This document shows, in pieces, positions 24,670-33,003 of a DNA stretch of 64,000 bases; within the stretch, counting starts at the first letter, position 1; each line of letters opens with the position of its first letter. A model generated the notes under the pieces. It ran no database searches. It was not told the DNA's origin and saw only the letters and a program-made list of their open reading frames with translations. Source of the DNA: Actinomadura rudentiformis (GTDB lineage: Bacteria > Actinomycetota > Actinomycetes > Streptosporangiales > Streptosporangiaceae); the NCBI RefSeq assembly GCF_008923185.1, contig NZ_WBMT01000011.1, positions 1-64,000 on the forward strand. Reading direction: 5' to 3'. The translations under genes were made by a program, and so were the position numbers.

Positions 24670-25722
24670 ATGGGTAGATCGAAGTCGCGAGCGTCGGCCT
24701 TGACGGCCGCACTGACCGCGCTCGTCCTGGGTATCGGCCTGGTGCCGGCGATGTCCTCGGCGTCCGCAAGCACGACCGCGCGGGCGGCCGCGCCGGTCCC
24801 GGCCGACGACGGGGCGCAGATCACCAGCGAGCGATGGCTGGACCCCTCGACGGTCGATCTGACCGTCCAGTCCCCGGCCGTGGCACAGACGGTGACGGTC
24901 CGCGTTCGCGTGCCCCGAGGCTGGCAGCGTGATTCCGCGCGTACGTGGCCGGTGGTGTTCGCTCTCGGCGGCGGCGACAGCGCGGACACCCAGGCCACCT
25001 GGATGGAAAGCACCGACATCGAGGACGTGGCCGCGCAGTGGGACGCCCTCGTCGTGATGCCGGATCCGGGTCAGGCGGGCTTCACCGACTGGTACAACTA
25101 CGGCAACTTCGGCGCCCCGGCGTGGGAGAAGTTCCACACCGTCGAACTGCGCCAGCTCATCGAGCGCAACTTCCGGGGCGGTGACCGCCGGGCGGCCATC
25201 GGCATCTCCTCCGGGGGACTCGGCGCGATCACGATGGCGGGCCGGCATCCCGGCGTGTTCAAGTTCGCCGCCTCCTACAGCGGCCTGCTGCACATCACCA
25301 TGCCGGGGGTCGACGCCTCGCTCATGCTGCTCAACTCCTCCGTCGGAGACCCCTTCCGGATCTGGGGCATCCCCGTGGTGCACGGGGCGAACTGGCGGGC
25401 CAACAACCCCTACGACCTGGCCGACAAGTTCCGCGGAACCGGGCTCTACGTCTCGTCCGGCACCACCGGGAACCGCGGCCCGCTCGACCCCACCGACATG
25501 ACCCTCCCCGAGGCCATCAGGGCGCGGCTGGTCGGCGGTGTCAGCGAGCAGATGACCGGCCTCACCTCGTCCGCCTTCGTCAACAGGCTCAGGTCGCTCG
25601 GCATCCCCGTCACCGCGAACCTGTACGGCGACGGCTGGCACCAGTGGAAGTACTGGGACCGCGAGATGAAGGCCTCATGGCCGGCGATCATGCAGGCGGT
25701 CGACGCTCAGCGGGTTCCCTAG
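24670..25722 (+). CDS. Secreted alpha/beta-hydrolase (esterase D/Ag85-like)
   Basis: A 350-aa protein with an N-terminal signal peptide (ALTAALTALVLGIGLVPAMSSASAS, read as two stretches; cleavage probably near residue 30). The nucleophile elbow is GISSGGLGA (Ser about residue 180), with a late His in YGDGWHQWKYW and an oxyanion region VFALGGGDSADTQATW. The PF00756 fold is shared with mycolyltransferases of the antigen 85 family and with trehalose-ester or lipid esterases. The start chosen has AAGGGCCGGGGG just upstream, and a TATCCT -10-like box lies at 24620-24625. Its stop overlaps the convergent PucR gene by four bases. Confidence 0.82.
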   Translation: MGRSKSRASALTAALTALVLGIGLVPAMSSASASTTARAAAPVPADDGAQITSERWLDPSTVDLTVQSPAVAQTVTVRVRVPRGWQRDSARTWPVVFALGGGDSADTQATWMESTDIEDVAAQWDALVVMPDPGQAGFTDWYNYGNFGAPAWEKFHTVELRQLIERNFRGGDRRAAIGISSGGLGAITMAGRHPGVFKFAASYSGLLHITMPGVDASLMLLNSSVGDPFRIWGIPVVHGANWRANNPYDLADKFRGTGLYVSSGTTGNRGPLDPTDMTLPEAIRARLVGGVSEQMTGLTSSAFVNRLRSLGIPVTANLYGDGWHQWKYWDREMKASWPAIMQAVDAQRVP

Positions 25723-26924
25723 GGCCGGCCGCGCAGGGCCATCGCGCGGAGCACGGCCTCGATCCCGAAACGCGCCTCGGGGTCCTTGAGCTGGTCGCCG
25801 AGGCTCTGGTCGATCCGCCGCATCCGGTAGCGGACGGTCTGCGGGTGGATGTAGAGATGCCGGCCGATCTCGGCGGCCGTGCCCCGGGTCACCAGCCAGG
25901 CCTGCAGCGTCTCGGTGATCCGCTCTCGCTGGCCGGGGGTCATGCCGTCCAGGCTCGCCAGCTCGCGCCGCGCGATCTGGTTGATCAGATCGGGTTCCGA
26001 GAGCAGCCACAACGTCACGAGATGGTCCTCGCACGCCACGATCGGCCCGTCGTCGATGATCCCGCTGTCGGCCAGGCCGAGCGCCCGGCGCGCCCATCTG
26101 AGCGAATCCGCCGCCCGCACCGGCTGGACGGTGAGCCCGGCGGCGAGCCGCCGCCCCGGGATCGCCGCCTGCAACATGGCCTTGCGGGCCATGGTCAGCG
26201 GGCCGGGAACCAGCAGGTAGGGCTCGGCGCCGTCCAGGTCCAGCAACACGTCCTCGTCCAGTGCGGCGGGCGCGCACCGCACGCCCGGCCCGGTCGCGAC
26301 CAGCGTGACCCGCTCGGGGATCTTCCATCGCAGGGCCTCGGCCAGCTCGGTGATGGCCATCCCGTTGCCGGCCGAGTCCTCCATCATCAACCGGAGCAGC
26401 CGCCGTCGGCGCCCGTCCATCGCCCCGGCCGGATGGATCTTGGCCTCGGCGTACCCGTTCAACGACAGCGCCACCAGCTCGTCGAGGTAGACGAACACGG
26501 CGTCCGCCAGTCGCGACATGATCGATGACGACAGCTCGTACCGCGGTGCGATCTTCATCAGCCGCCGCCACGCCACCTGCCCGCCGATCCGGAACGCCGC
26601 CTGCAGGGAGTCCATGCTCCTGCCCTCGTGCGCCTCGATCCTGCCGAGCTTCCGGCAGATGTTCTCGATGCCGTTCTTCGCGCCCGCGCCGTGCGGCACC
26701 GCGATCCGGCCGACGAACGTGGCCAGGCACTCCTGGACGCCGAGCTGCAGCACATGGCCGGACGAGCCGTCGATCGGTTCCGCGTATTCGGGGATGGTTC
26801 GCCGGATCTCGGCGACGATCTCTTCGGCCAGGCTGGGGAGCTCCGGCCGCAGGAGCGCCGCCAGGCGCCGGGGGAGAGGCAGGGGCGGGTCCTCCAGGAA
26901 TCCCGGCTCGAGAATCTCAGTCAT
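25719..26924 (-). CDS. PucR/CdaR-family transcriptional regulator
   Basis: A 401-aa regulator with ATG at 26924 and GGAGG 7-10 nt upstream. The C-terminal helix-turn-helix (TAAEIGRHLYIHPQTVRYRM, about 355-375) is the PucR HTH_30 type with the family's PQTVRYRM signature, preceded by a GGDEF-like CdaR middle domain and an N-terminal RsbRD-like helical domain. It diverges from the PEP mutase-family gene, and the 290-bp region between them holds a palindrome, so that gene is its likely target. The effector is unknown. Confidence 0.85.
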   Translation of the reverse strand: MTEILEPGFLEDPPLPLPRRLAALLRPELPSLAEEIVAEIRRTIPEYAEPIDGSSGHVLQLGVQECLATFVGRIAVPHGAGAKNGIENICRKLGRIEAHEGRSMDSLQAAFRIGGQVAWRRLMKIAPRYELSSSIMSRLADAVFVYLDELVALSLNGYAEAKIHPAGAMDGRRRRLLRLMMEDSAGNGMAITELAEALRWKIPERVTLVATGPGVRCAPAALDEDVLLDLDGAEPYLLVPGPLTMARKAMLQAAIPGRRLAAGLTVQPVRAADSLRWARRALGLADSGIIDDGPIVACEDHLVTLWLLSEPDLINQIARRELASLDGMTPGQRERITETLQAWLVTRGTAAEIGRHLYIHPQTVRYRMRRIDQSLGDQLKDPEARFGIEAVLRAMALRGRP

Positions 26925-27146
26925 GGGAGACACCTCCGTACCCACCGCGTGCGCCGCCTGACGCCGGTGCGGGTGGGACACCCGAAAGTCTGTCGCGCGT
27001 TGAGCACTTTCTCTCTATGCCGAATGCACTCTCCTGCCGAAAAATGCTCACGCAGGTTAATAGCGCCCGCAGCCGACGGGTGGCGCGCACCTGTACGACC
27101 TGGCCAGTGCCGTGTCCCGTCAGGGGAAGGTCTGCGTCGACACCTC

Positions 27147-27168
27147 TCCATCCACAGTCTGTGATGGA
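27147..27168. promoter_or_regulatory. Imperfect palindrome in PucR/PEP mutase intergenic region
   Basis: TCCAT-C-CACAG-T-CTGTG-ATGGA: two 10-bp half-sites with one extra base in the left arm, 47 bp upstream of the PEP mutase-family start. Its position suits an operator for the divergent PucR regulator. The rest of the 290-bp gap (26925-27214) shows no further gene. Confidence 0.45.
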
Positions 27169-27214
27169 AACATTGCAGAGTGTGCAGGGCAGGAGATCTT
27201 GGAGGCGGCGCCTG

Positions 27215-28123
27215 ATGTCCGATTCGACGAGGTGTCAGGGCGGGACGCACGCCGGTACGAAATCCGGGGCCATGCCAGGGGCCGCCTTGCGGGAGGCTGT
27301 TCGCGACGGCTCCGTGACGCCGTTGGTCGGCGTGTTCGACATGTTCTCGGCGTCGGTGGCGGCCCAGCATTACGACGGGCTCTTCGTGTCCGGCTACGGG
27401 TTTGCCGCCTCCTACTACGGGCTGCCCGACATCGGCTTCATCGCCTGGCCTGACATGGTCGCGTTCGTCCAGCGGCTGCGGCTCGCCTTCCCACAGCACC
27501 ATCTCCTTGTCGACATCGACGACGGCTACGTGGACGTCGAGACCGCATGCCATGTCGTCGAGCACCTCGAGGCCATCGGCGCCTCCGGCATCATGCTCGA
27601 AGACCAGCGGCGTCCTCGCCGGAGCGGACACAGCGACGGCAAGCGCGTTCTTCCGCTGCCCGAGTATCTGGAGAAGCTGGAGTTGGTGCTGCAGACCCGT
27701 CGCGACCTGGTCGTTCTGGCTCGTACCGATGCCGTCGACGCCGAGGAGATGGAGCGCCGTGCCGCCGCGCTCGCCGCCACCGACGCCGACATCGTCATGG
27801 TCGACGGCATCCGCAGCGCCGAGCAGGTGCGCGGGGTCCGGGCCGCCGTCGACGCGGTCGAGCCCGGAAAGCCGCTGCTGTTCAACCAGATCGCCGGTGG
27901 CAAGTCGCCCCGGTGGTCGCTCGCCGAACTCGGCGAGCTGGGCGTGAGTGCGGCCATCTACAGCACACCCTGCCTGTTCGCCGCTCACGCGGCCATCGAC
28001 GCCGCGATGGCACGGCTCAAAGCCGACGACGGGCGGCTCCCGGACGACCGCGGACAGACCGTCGGCGTGGCCGAGTCGACCGCGCTGCTCGAACGCAATC
28101 TCAGCCGTCACCGCCCTCGCTGA
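27215..28123 (+). CDS. Isocitrate lyase/PEP mutase-family enzyme
   Basis: A 302-aa TIM-barrel protein with ATG at 27215 (GGAGG 10 nt upstream). Family motifs: FVSGYGFAASYYGLPDIG, metal-binding LLVDIDDGY (about residue 92), IMLEDQRRPRRSGH (about 123) and LVVLARTDA (about 164). The catalytic Cys of isocitrate lyases (K-x-C-G-H) is Ser here (RRSGH), and the PEP mutase loop is also absent. It is therefore neither a standard isocitrate lyase nor a clear phosphonate mutase; a C-C bond lyase or hydrolase of a small 2-oxo or dicarboxylic acid is likely. The start region lies in a lower-quality context; 27272 is a second possible start. Confidence 0.78.
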   Translation: MSDSTRCQGGTHAGTKSGAMPGAALREAVRDGSVTPLVGVFDMFSASVAAQHYDGLFVSGYGFAASYYGLPDIGFIAWPDMVAFVQRLRLAFPQHHLLVDIDDGYVDVETACHVVEHLEAIGASGIMLEDQRRPRRSGHSDGKRVLPLPEYLEKLELVLQTRRDLVVLARTDAVDAEEMERRAAALAATDADIVMVDGIRSAEQVRGVRAAVDAVEPGKPLLFNQIAGGKSPRWSLAELGELGVSAAIYSTPCLFAAHAAIDAAMARLKADDGRLPDDRGQTVGVAESTALLERNLSRHRPR

Positions 28124-28146
28124 GCCCGCAGGTGGCCGTGGTGCGC

Positions 28147-28500
28147 CTACTGCGGAGGCGGGGACGCCAGCTTGCGCATGCAGTCGGCGACGGCCTTCTG
28201 CATCTTGACCTGGTCGGCGGTCGGTGGGGGAGTCCAGTTCTCGCGCCGGTTGGGGATCTTCACTCCGTGCTTCCGCAAGCAAGCGACGAACGAGGCGCTC
28301 ACCTGCGGCATGGGCCGTGACGGACTGGCCGCGGGCGGCGTGGGCGAGGACACCGTAGAGGGTGACACCGGTGCCGAGGTCGACGGAACGGCCGGTGTGC
28401 TCGGAGGCGGAGCGGAGTCCCCTGTGCCCGTGTCATCCCCGCCACAGCCGGCGAGCAGAGCTGTGACCATGACCAATCCCGCACCGAATGCGAGCTTCAC
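28147..28500 (-). CDS. Small lipoprotein
   Basis: A 117-aa protein from a GTG start. The signal peptide ends in a lipobox LLAGCGG (Cys about residue 19), followed by a long Pro/Ser/Thr-rich linker (about 20-65) and a small domain with two Cys (FVACLRKHGVKIP and VADCMRKL). The C-x(n)-C spacing with Lys-Leu helices recalls small actinobacterial lipoproteins that may bind heme or form a disulfide, but no family is certain. It is anchored to the outer face of the membrane. Confidence 0.72.
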   Translation of the reverse strand: MKLAFGAGLVMVTALLAGCGGDDTGTGDSAPPPSTPAVPSTSAPVSPSTVSSPTPPAASPSRPMPQVSASFVACLRKHGVKIPNRRENWTPPPTADQVKMQKAVADCMRKLASPPPQ

Positions 28501-28690
28501 GACATGTCCCTTCGACGCACGCTAAAGCGGGAGCCGACACTAGGCGCTCTACCGGCGCGGGTCGATGTCGTCGTCGCTACGTCCACCGGCACCCATTTGT
28601 CAGCCAGCTGACAGATGGCACATGTGGAGACCCTGTAGTGGTCCGGTAGAGATCCGGCCTCTGCCACCGATTGCCGCTCAGGATGAGCCC

Positions 28691-29065
28691 ATGGGACGGG
28701 TGCGAACGGCCGGATTCATCGTCGCCGGTGCCTGCGCCGGGGTCTGGGCGGCGGTGGTCACCATCGGCAAGCTGGCGGAATCGTGGTCGGCCTGCCGCTC
28801 CGAACTCGGGGGCCGGTTCGCGCTCACCCTCCTGAGCGCCACCGCGTTGCTCGTCATGCCGATGGTGGCGGCCGCGGTCGCCGCCCTGGCCGCCGGAGCA
28901 CGCGCGGCGTTCCGCGGCTCACGCCTCGGGCCGATCCTTGGTGCATCGATCACCGTGCTCGGCGCCGTTTTCGTCCTCCTCCTGGCCGTCGGCTGGATCG
29001 CGGTCGGCGTGCCGCCCGCCGGCTATTGCGACGCTGCGCATCACCGGGCCCGAGCTTTGGCGTGA
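28691..29065 (+). CDS. Small integral membrane protein
   Basis: A 124-aa protein from ATG 28691 (AGGATGA just upstream) with three hydrophobic segments (about 8-28, 44-72, 83-105). A single Cys pair flanks the first loop and the C-terminus. No family is recognised. It precedes an HSL-type hydrolase on the same strand by 59 bp. Confidence 0.6.
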   Translation: MGRVRTAGFIVAGACAGVWAAVVTIGKLAESWSACRSELGGRFALTLLSATALLVMPMVAAAVAALAAGARAAFRGSRLGPILGASITVLGAVFVLLLAVGWIAVGVPPAGYCDAAHHRARALA

Positions 29066-29124
29066 GATGAGCAGCTTTGCCCGAACGGTGCTGCGTAGTG
29101 TCGGGCAACCGCAAAGGAGATCCC

Positions 29125-30072
29125 GTGTTCGAGGAACGTCCTGGGTGCAGCACGAAGGCGCGCCGCTTCTCGGCGTTCATGAAGTACGCCGTCCGGCCGA
29201 TCTTCCGCTACAGCCCCCTCACCCCGTCCATGCTCCGGTTGGCCGCCGTCCTGGATCTGGGCGCGCCCCTGCTCATGCGGCCGTCCCGCGAGACCGAGAT
29301 CGAACGGGTCTGGCTGGACGGCTTCCACGGCGAATGGATCCGCCCCGCCGGCGGCACCGGTTCTCATCGCGTGATCCTCTACTTGCACGGCGGCGGATTC
29401 TTCTGCTGCGGCCTCCGTACGCACCGCACGCTCGTCGAGCGCATCGCGAAACGCTCGGACGCCACTGCGTTCTCCGTCGCCTACCGCCAGCTCCCGAGGG
29501 CGCCCCTTTCGACCTCCATGGCCGATGCCCTCGCCTCGTACCGCTGGCTGCTGGACCAGGGCCACGCCCCTGAGAACATCGTCATCTCCGGCGACTCCGC
29601 AGGCGCCTTCCTGGCGTTCACCACGGCCCTGAACGCCATCAAGGGCGACCTTCCCGCCCCCGCCGGCATCGCCGCCCTCTCACCCCTCGTCGACCTGGAC
29701 CACGAGGCCCGCTCGACCTACGCGCACACCAGGACCGACATCTACATCCCGGTGCACCGCCTCAAATCCCTGAAGCGCCTGCTCCTCGCCGGGATGGAGG
29801 GCGACCCCCTCCCGTCCCCCTGTGACCAGGCACTCCAAGACCTCCCGCCGGTCCTCATCATCGTGGGTTCCTGCGAGGGCCTCCGCTGGGACGCCGAGCT
29901 CATGGCCGAACGCCTGACCGAAGCCGATGTCCCGCACCGGCTCCAGATCTGGGAGAACCAGATCCACGTCTTCCCCGCCTTCGCCGGCGTCATCCCCGAA
30001 GGCCAGGAAGCCATCAACGAGGTGGCCGCCTTCATCCGCGAGACCACCACCCCCGAACACGCCGCCGCCTGA
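29125..30072 (+). CDS. HSL-family alpha/beta hydrolase
   Basis: A 315-aa cytosolic esterase starting at GTG 29125 with AAAGGAG 5 nt upstream. It has the hormone-sensitive-lipase oxyanion motif YLHGGGFF (about residue 89), nucleophile elbow ISGDSAGAFLAF (Ser about 157), acid in GSCEGLRWDAELM and His in QIHVFPAF. It probably hydrolyses short- or medium-chain carboxyl esters. No partner genes suggest a pathway. Confidence 0.88.
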   Translation: MFEERPGCSTKARRFSAFMKYAVRPIFRYSPLTPSMLRLAAVLDLGAPLLMRPSRETEIERVWLDGFHGEWIRPAGGTGSHRVILYLHGGGFFCCGLRTHRTLVERIAKRSDATAFSVAYRQLPRAPLSTSMADALASYRWLLDQGHAPENIVISGDSAGAFLAFTTALNAIKGDLPAPAGIAALSPLVDLDHEARSTYAHTRTDIYIPVHRLKSLKRLLLAGMEGDPLPSPCDQALQDLPPVLIIVGSCEGLRWDAELMAERLTEADVPHRLQIWENQIHVFPAFAGVIPEGQEAINEVAAFIRETTTPEHAAA

Positions 30073-30208
30073 CCGGAGACGCCACGCGCTTCGGGCGCCA
30101 TGCCGGCGGAACGACCTCGAATCCTTAGCCAGATCACACAAACAAGCGATCGTTTTCCACTCGTCCTGCATGTAGCGGAGGGGGCTGCGCGCATCGCAAG
30201 ATCGCTCC

Positions 30209-31204
30209 ATGAAAATCATCATGCGGGCGGCGCTGATGGCGGTGGTCCTGGGCCTCGTCACCGGCGCCCACCCCCCGCCCGCAGCGGCCGCCGCTTCCAC
30301 GGCGTCGAGCGTGCCTGCGCCGCCGATCGTGCCTGCGCCGTCGAGCGCGCCCTCGACACCGGTCGTGCCCGGTACGCACGCGCGCACGATCACCATGCCC
30401 TCGTTCAACTGGCTCGTGAAGGAGAAGTGGGATCGGCCGTATCTGCTGCACGTGCCGAAGCGCCGCAAAGCCGGCCACCCGCCCCCGCTCGTGATCGCGC
30501 TGCACGGCGGCCTCGATGACAGCACGTACATCCAGAAGCAGAGCGGCCTGGACGCCGTGTCCGAACGTCACGGCTTCGTCGTGGCGTACCCCGATGGCTT
30601 CCTGCGCACATGGAACGCCGGCGGCTGCTGCTGGTTCGCACGCCTGGCCGGGGTGGACGACGTCGCGTTCATCGACCAGCTCATCACCACACTCATCAAG
30701 GAGAAGCTCGCCGATCCCCGGCGGATCTATCTGACCGGGTTCTCCAACGGCGGTGGGCTGGCCTACAAGTACGTGTGTGAACGTCCAGACCGTGTGGCCG
30801 CCATAGGCGTGGTCTCCGGTGCGCTCGCCACGTTGTGCCCGTCGCGGCCGAAGGTGTCGTTGCTCGCCTTCCACGGCACGGACGACTTCTCCGTTCCGTA
30901 CAACGGCGGCGGCAATCTGGACTTCAACGTCAAGGTGCCGTTCCTGCCCGTGCAAGCCGTCGTCGATATCTGGCGGCGGCTGGCCGAGTTGCCCGCGCTG
31001 ACCCGTACCTACTTCGAGCGGGCGGCGACACACTGCAAGACCACAGGCCGGGGCGCCTCCCGTACCGAGGTCGCCCTGTGCACGGTGACCGGCGGCGGGC
31101 ACGAATGGCCCGTGCGCACCAAGACCGCCGGTGTCGACGGCAGCGAGATGTTGTGGTCCTTCTTCGCGACACATCCACGATCATCTGCGCCGGCAAAGCC
31201 CTGA
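30209..31204 (+). CDS. Secreted PHB depolymerase/feruloyl esterase-like protein (LpqC type)
   Basis: A 331-aa protein with a signal peptide (MRAALMAVVLGLVTGAH) and an Ala/Pro/Ser-rich linker. The alpha/beta-hydrolase core has ALHGGLDDST, nucleophile elbow TGFSNGGGLAYKYV (Ser about residue 180), Asp in FHGTDDFSVPYNGG and His in TGGGHEWPV. The group includes extracellular polyhydroxybutyrate depolymerases and feruloyl or acetylxylan esterases. The paired Cys near NAGGCCWFA are typical of this family. Feruloyl ester hydrolysis would fit the nearby CouLMNO-like operon, but that link is only inference. Confidence 0.82.
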   Translation: MKIIMRAALMAVVLGLVTGAHPPPAAAAASTASSVPAPPIVPAPSSAPSTPVVPGTHARTITMPSFNWLVKEKWDRPYLLHVPKRRKAGHPPPLVIALHGGLDDSTYIQKQSGLDAVSERHGFVVAYPDGFLRTWNAGGCCWFARLAGVDDVAFIDQLITTLIKEKLADPRRIYLTGFSNGGGLAYKYVCERPDRVAAIGVVSGALATLCPSRPKVSLLAFHGTDDFSVPYNGGGNLDFNVKVPFLPVQAVVDIWRRLAELPALTRTYFERAATHCKTTGRGASRTEVALCTVTGGGHEWPVRTKTAGVDGSEMLWSFFATHPRSSAPAKP

Positions 31205-31297
31205 CATCGGGGACTGGAGATCCCGCAAGGGCGAGGGGTTATCCACAGAACGTGATTCTGCTATCACTGAACGTTGTGCCCTGCGAGCATCACCAGC

Positions 31298-32302
31298 ATG
31301 AAGACGAAAACGCCGCTGGTGATTCGCTCTCCCCAGGACGCCATAGCCGCCGTGCCCTACCTCCTGGGCTTCCACCCCGCCGACAGCCTGGTGGTGATCG
31401 CGTACGACGGTCCGCACAACACCTGTGCGATGCGGCTCGACTTACCGCAGCCCGATGCCAGGGCCGCCGCTGAACGCATAGCCGCACTTCTCACCCAGAA
31501 CGAGTTCCGCCAAGTCCTCCTTCTCGGTTATGGCACCAATGACGACGTCGCCCCCGTGGTGGCCGCTGCCTGGGAGGTCCTGACCGCCCACAAGCTGCAG
31601 ATCACCGAAGCCCTCCGCGTGGGCAAGGACCGTTGGTGGTCCCTGACCTGCGTAGACGGTGACTGTTGCCCGCCCGAGGGCCGCCCGTACGACATCTCCA
31701 CCACGGTCGTCGCGGCCCAAGCCACCCTCTCCGGCCATGTAGCCCTCGACAACAGGGCCGACCTGGCCCGCACGCTGTCCCCCTTGGAAGGCGAGCCCCG
31801 CAAGGCGATGCGCGAGGCCACCGACCGAGCCGAGGAACGCTTCCTCTCCTGGACCCGCGAGGCCCTCACCCCCGCCGAGATCCAGTCCCGCCTGGTGACC
31901 AGCGGCCTGGCCGCCCTTTCCGCCCTCACCCCCGACCTGACCGACGACGAGGTCGCGTGGCTAGGCGTGACCCTCACCAGCATGCGCGTACGAGACGAAG
32001 CCTGGATCCGCGTAGACATAGATGACCCCCAACGCGACATCGACTTCTGGCGTGCCATTCTCCGCCGCATCGAAGAGCCCTACGCCGCAGCCCCCGCCTG
32101 CCTGCTGGCCATAGCCGCCTACGCCGCCGGAGACGGAGGCCTGGCCAACCTGGCCCTGGACCGAGCCCAAGACGCCGACCCCACCTACTCCCTGGCCCAC
32201 TTACTCCGCGCCGTAGTGGATGCAGGCATCCCGCCGTCCCAAATGCGCCTGACCATGACCCCCGAAACCCTGGCCACCGCCTACGAAGACAAACCCCGAT
32301 AA
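31298..32302 (+). CDS. DUF4192 domain protein
   Basis: A 334-aa protein matching the actinobacterial DUF4192 family over its length. It opens with the signature IRSPQDAIAAVPYLLGFHPADSL (read as two parts), followed by MRLDLP, LLGYGTNDDVAP, DGDCCPPEGRPYD and a helical TPR-like C-terminus (LLAIAAYAAGDGGLANLALD). The function is unknown; the protein is predicted cytosolic. The ATG at 31298 is taken because homology starts there; the ribosome-binding site is weak. Confidence 0.85.
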   Translation: MKTKTPLVIRSPQDAIAAVPYLLGFHPADSLVVIAYDGPHNTCAMRLDLPQPDARAAAERIAALLTQNEFRQVLLLGYGTNDDVAPVVAAAWEVLTAHKLQITEALRVGKDRWWSLTCVDGDCCPPEGRPYDISTTVVAAQATLSGHVALDNRADLARTLSPLEGEPRKAMREATDRAEERFLSWTREALTPAEIQSRLVTSGLAALSALTPDLTDDEVAWLGVTLTSMRVRDEAWIRVDIDDPQRDIDFWRAILRRIEEPYAAAPACLLAIAAYAAGDGGLANLALDRAQDADPTYSLAHLLRAVVDAGIPPSQMRLTMTPETLATAYEDKPR

Positions 32303-32447
32303 CCAAAAGGCCATCCAGCCCCGAGATCCGCCATCCGTTCATTGGCAGATCCGCCGACCGCCCAAGGAAGGAGGCCGCAGCTCATCCGCACCGGGCAATC
32401 AGCAGAGAAAGAGAGAAAGGAGGCCAGCAGGCACCGAAATGAGACGC

Positions 32448-32490
32448 GGGCGTGGGTGTTACACAACGGCCCCCTTTGCCGCCCACGCCC
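32448..32490. terminator. Possible bidirectional terminator or inverted repeat
   Basis: GGGCGTGGG (32448-32456) and CCCACGCCC (32482-32490) form a 9-bp GC stem with a 25-nt loop, in the 250-bp gap between convergent DUF4192 and maoC-like genes. There is no strong U-tract. The gap holds no gene. Confidence 0.4.
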
Positions 32491-32553
32491 TGGTCCGGCT
32501 CACCCGTCGCCCTCGGCCGCTTCCAGCGTTCCGGGGCAACGGGTCGGGCGGTT

Positions 32554-33003
32554 TCAGCGGTAGAAGCGGGAGACGCTTTGCAGGACGCACGCGGGTTTGC
32601 TGCCGCCCTCGATCTCGATGGTTCCGTCAACCGTGATCTGCACGCCGTTGCCCGCGACCTCTTCGACGGAGGCCAGGCGGGTGGTGAGGCGGATGCGCGA
32701 GCCCGCGGGGACGGGAGCGGGAAAGCGCACCTTGTTGAAGCCGTAGTTGACCTTGGTCGTTACTCCATCTACGTCCAGGAGGGCGGTGTGCAGGGGGATG
32801 AAGAGCGACAGTGTCAGCATGCCGTGGGCGATGGGTGCCTTGAACGGTCCTTCCTTGGCCCGTTCGACGTCCACATGGATCCACTGGTGGTCGTCGGTGG
32901 CGTCGGCGAAGGTGTTGATCTGCTCCTGGGTCACCTCCAGCCAGTCGCCCGGGCCGAACTCCTTGCCGACGAGGCTGGGCAGGTCGTCGATGTGCACGTT
33001 CAT
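32554..33003 (-). CDS. MaoC-like (R)-enoyl-CoA hydratase
   Basis: A 149-aa hot-dog-fold hydratase. The family's catalytic Asp/His segment is FADATDDHQWIHVDVERA (about residues 32-50), followed by IAHGMLTLSL. Its start overlaps the acyl-CoA ligase stop by four bases (ATGA). In this operon it would hydrate the enoyl-CoA formed from an activated aromatic acid such as a hydroxycinnamoyl-CoA, ahead of the SDR step. It is the last gene of the operon. Confidence 0.88.
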   Translation of the reverse strand: MNVHIDDLPSLVGKEFGPGDWLEVTQEQINTFADATDDHQWIHVDVERAKEGPFKAPIAHGMLTLSLFIPLHTALLDVDGVTTKVNYGFNKVRFPAPVPAGSRIRLTTRLASVEEVAGNGVQITVDGTIEIEGGSKPACVLQSVSRFYR

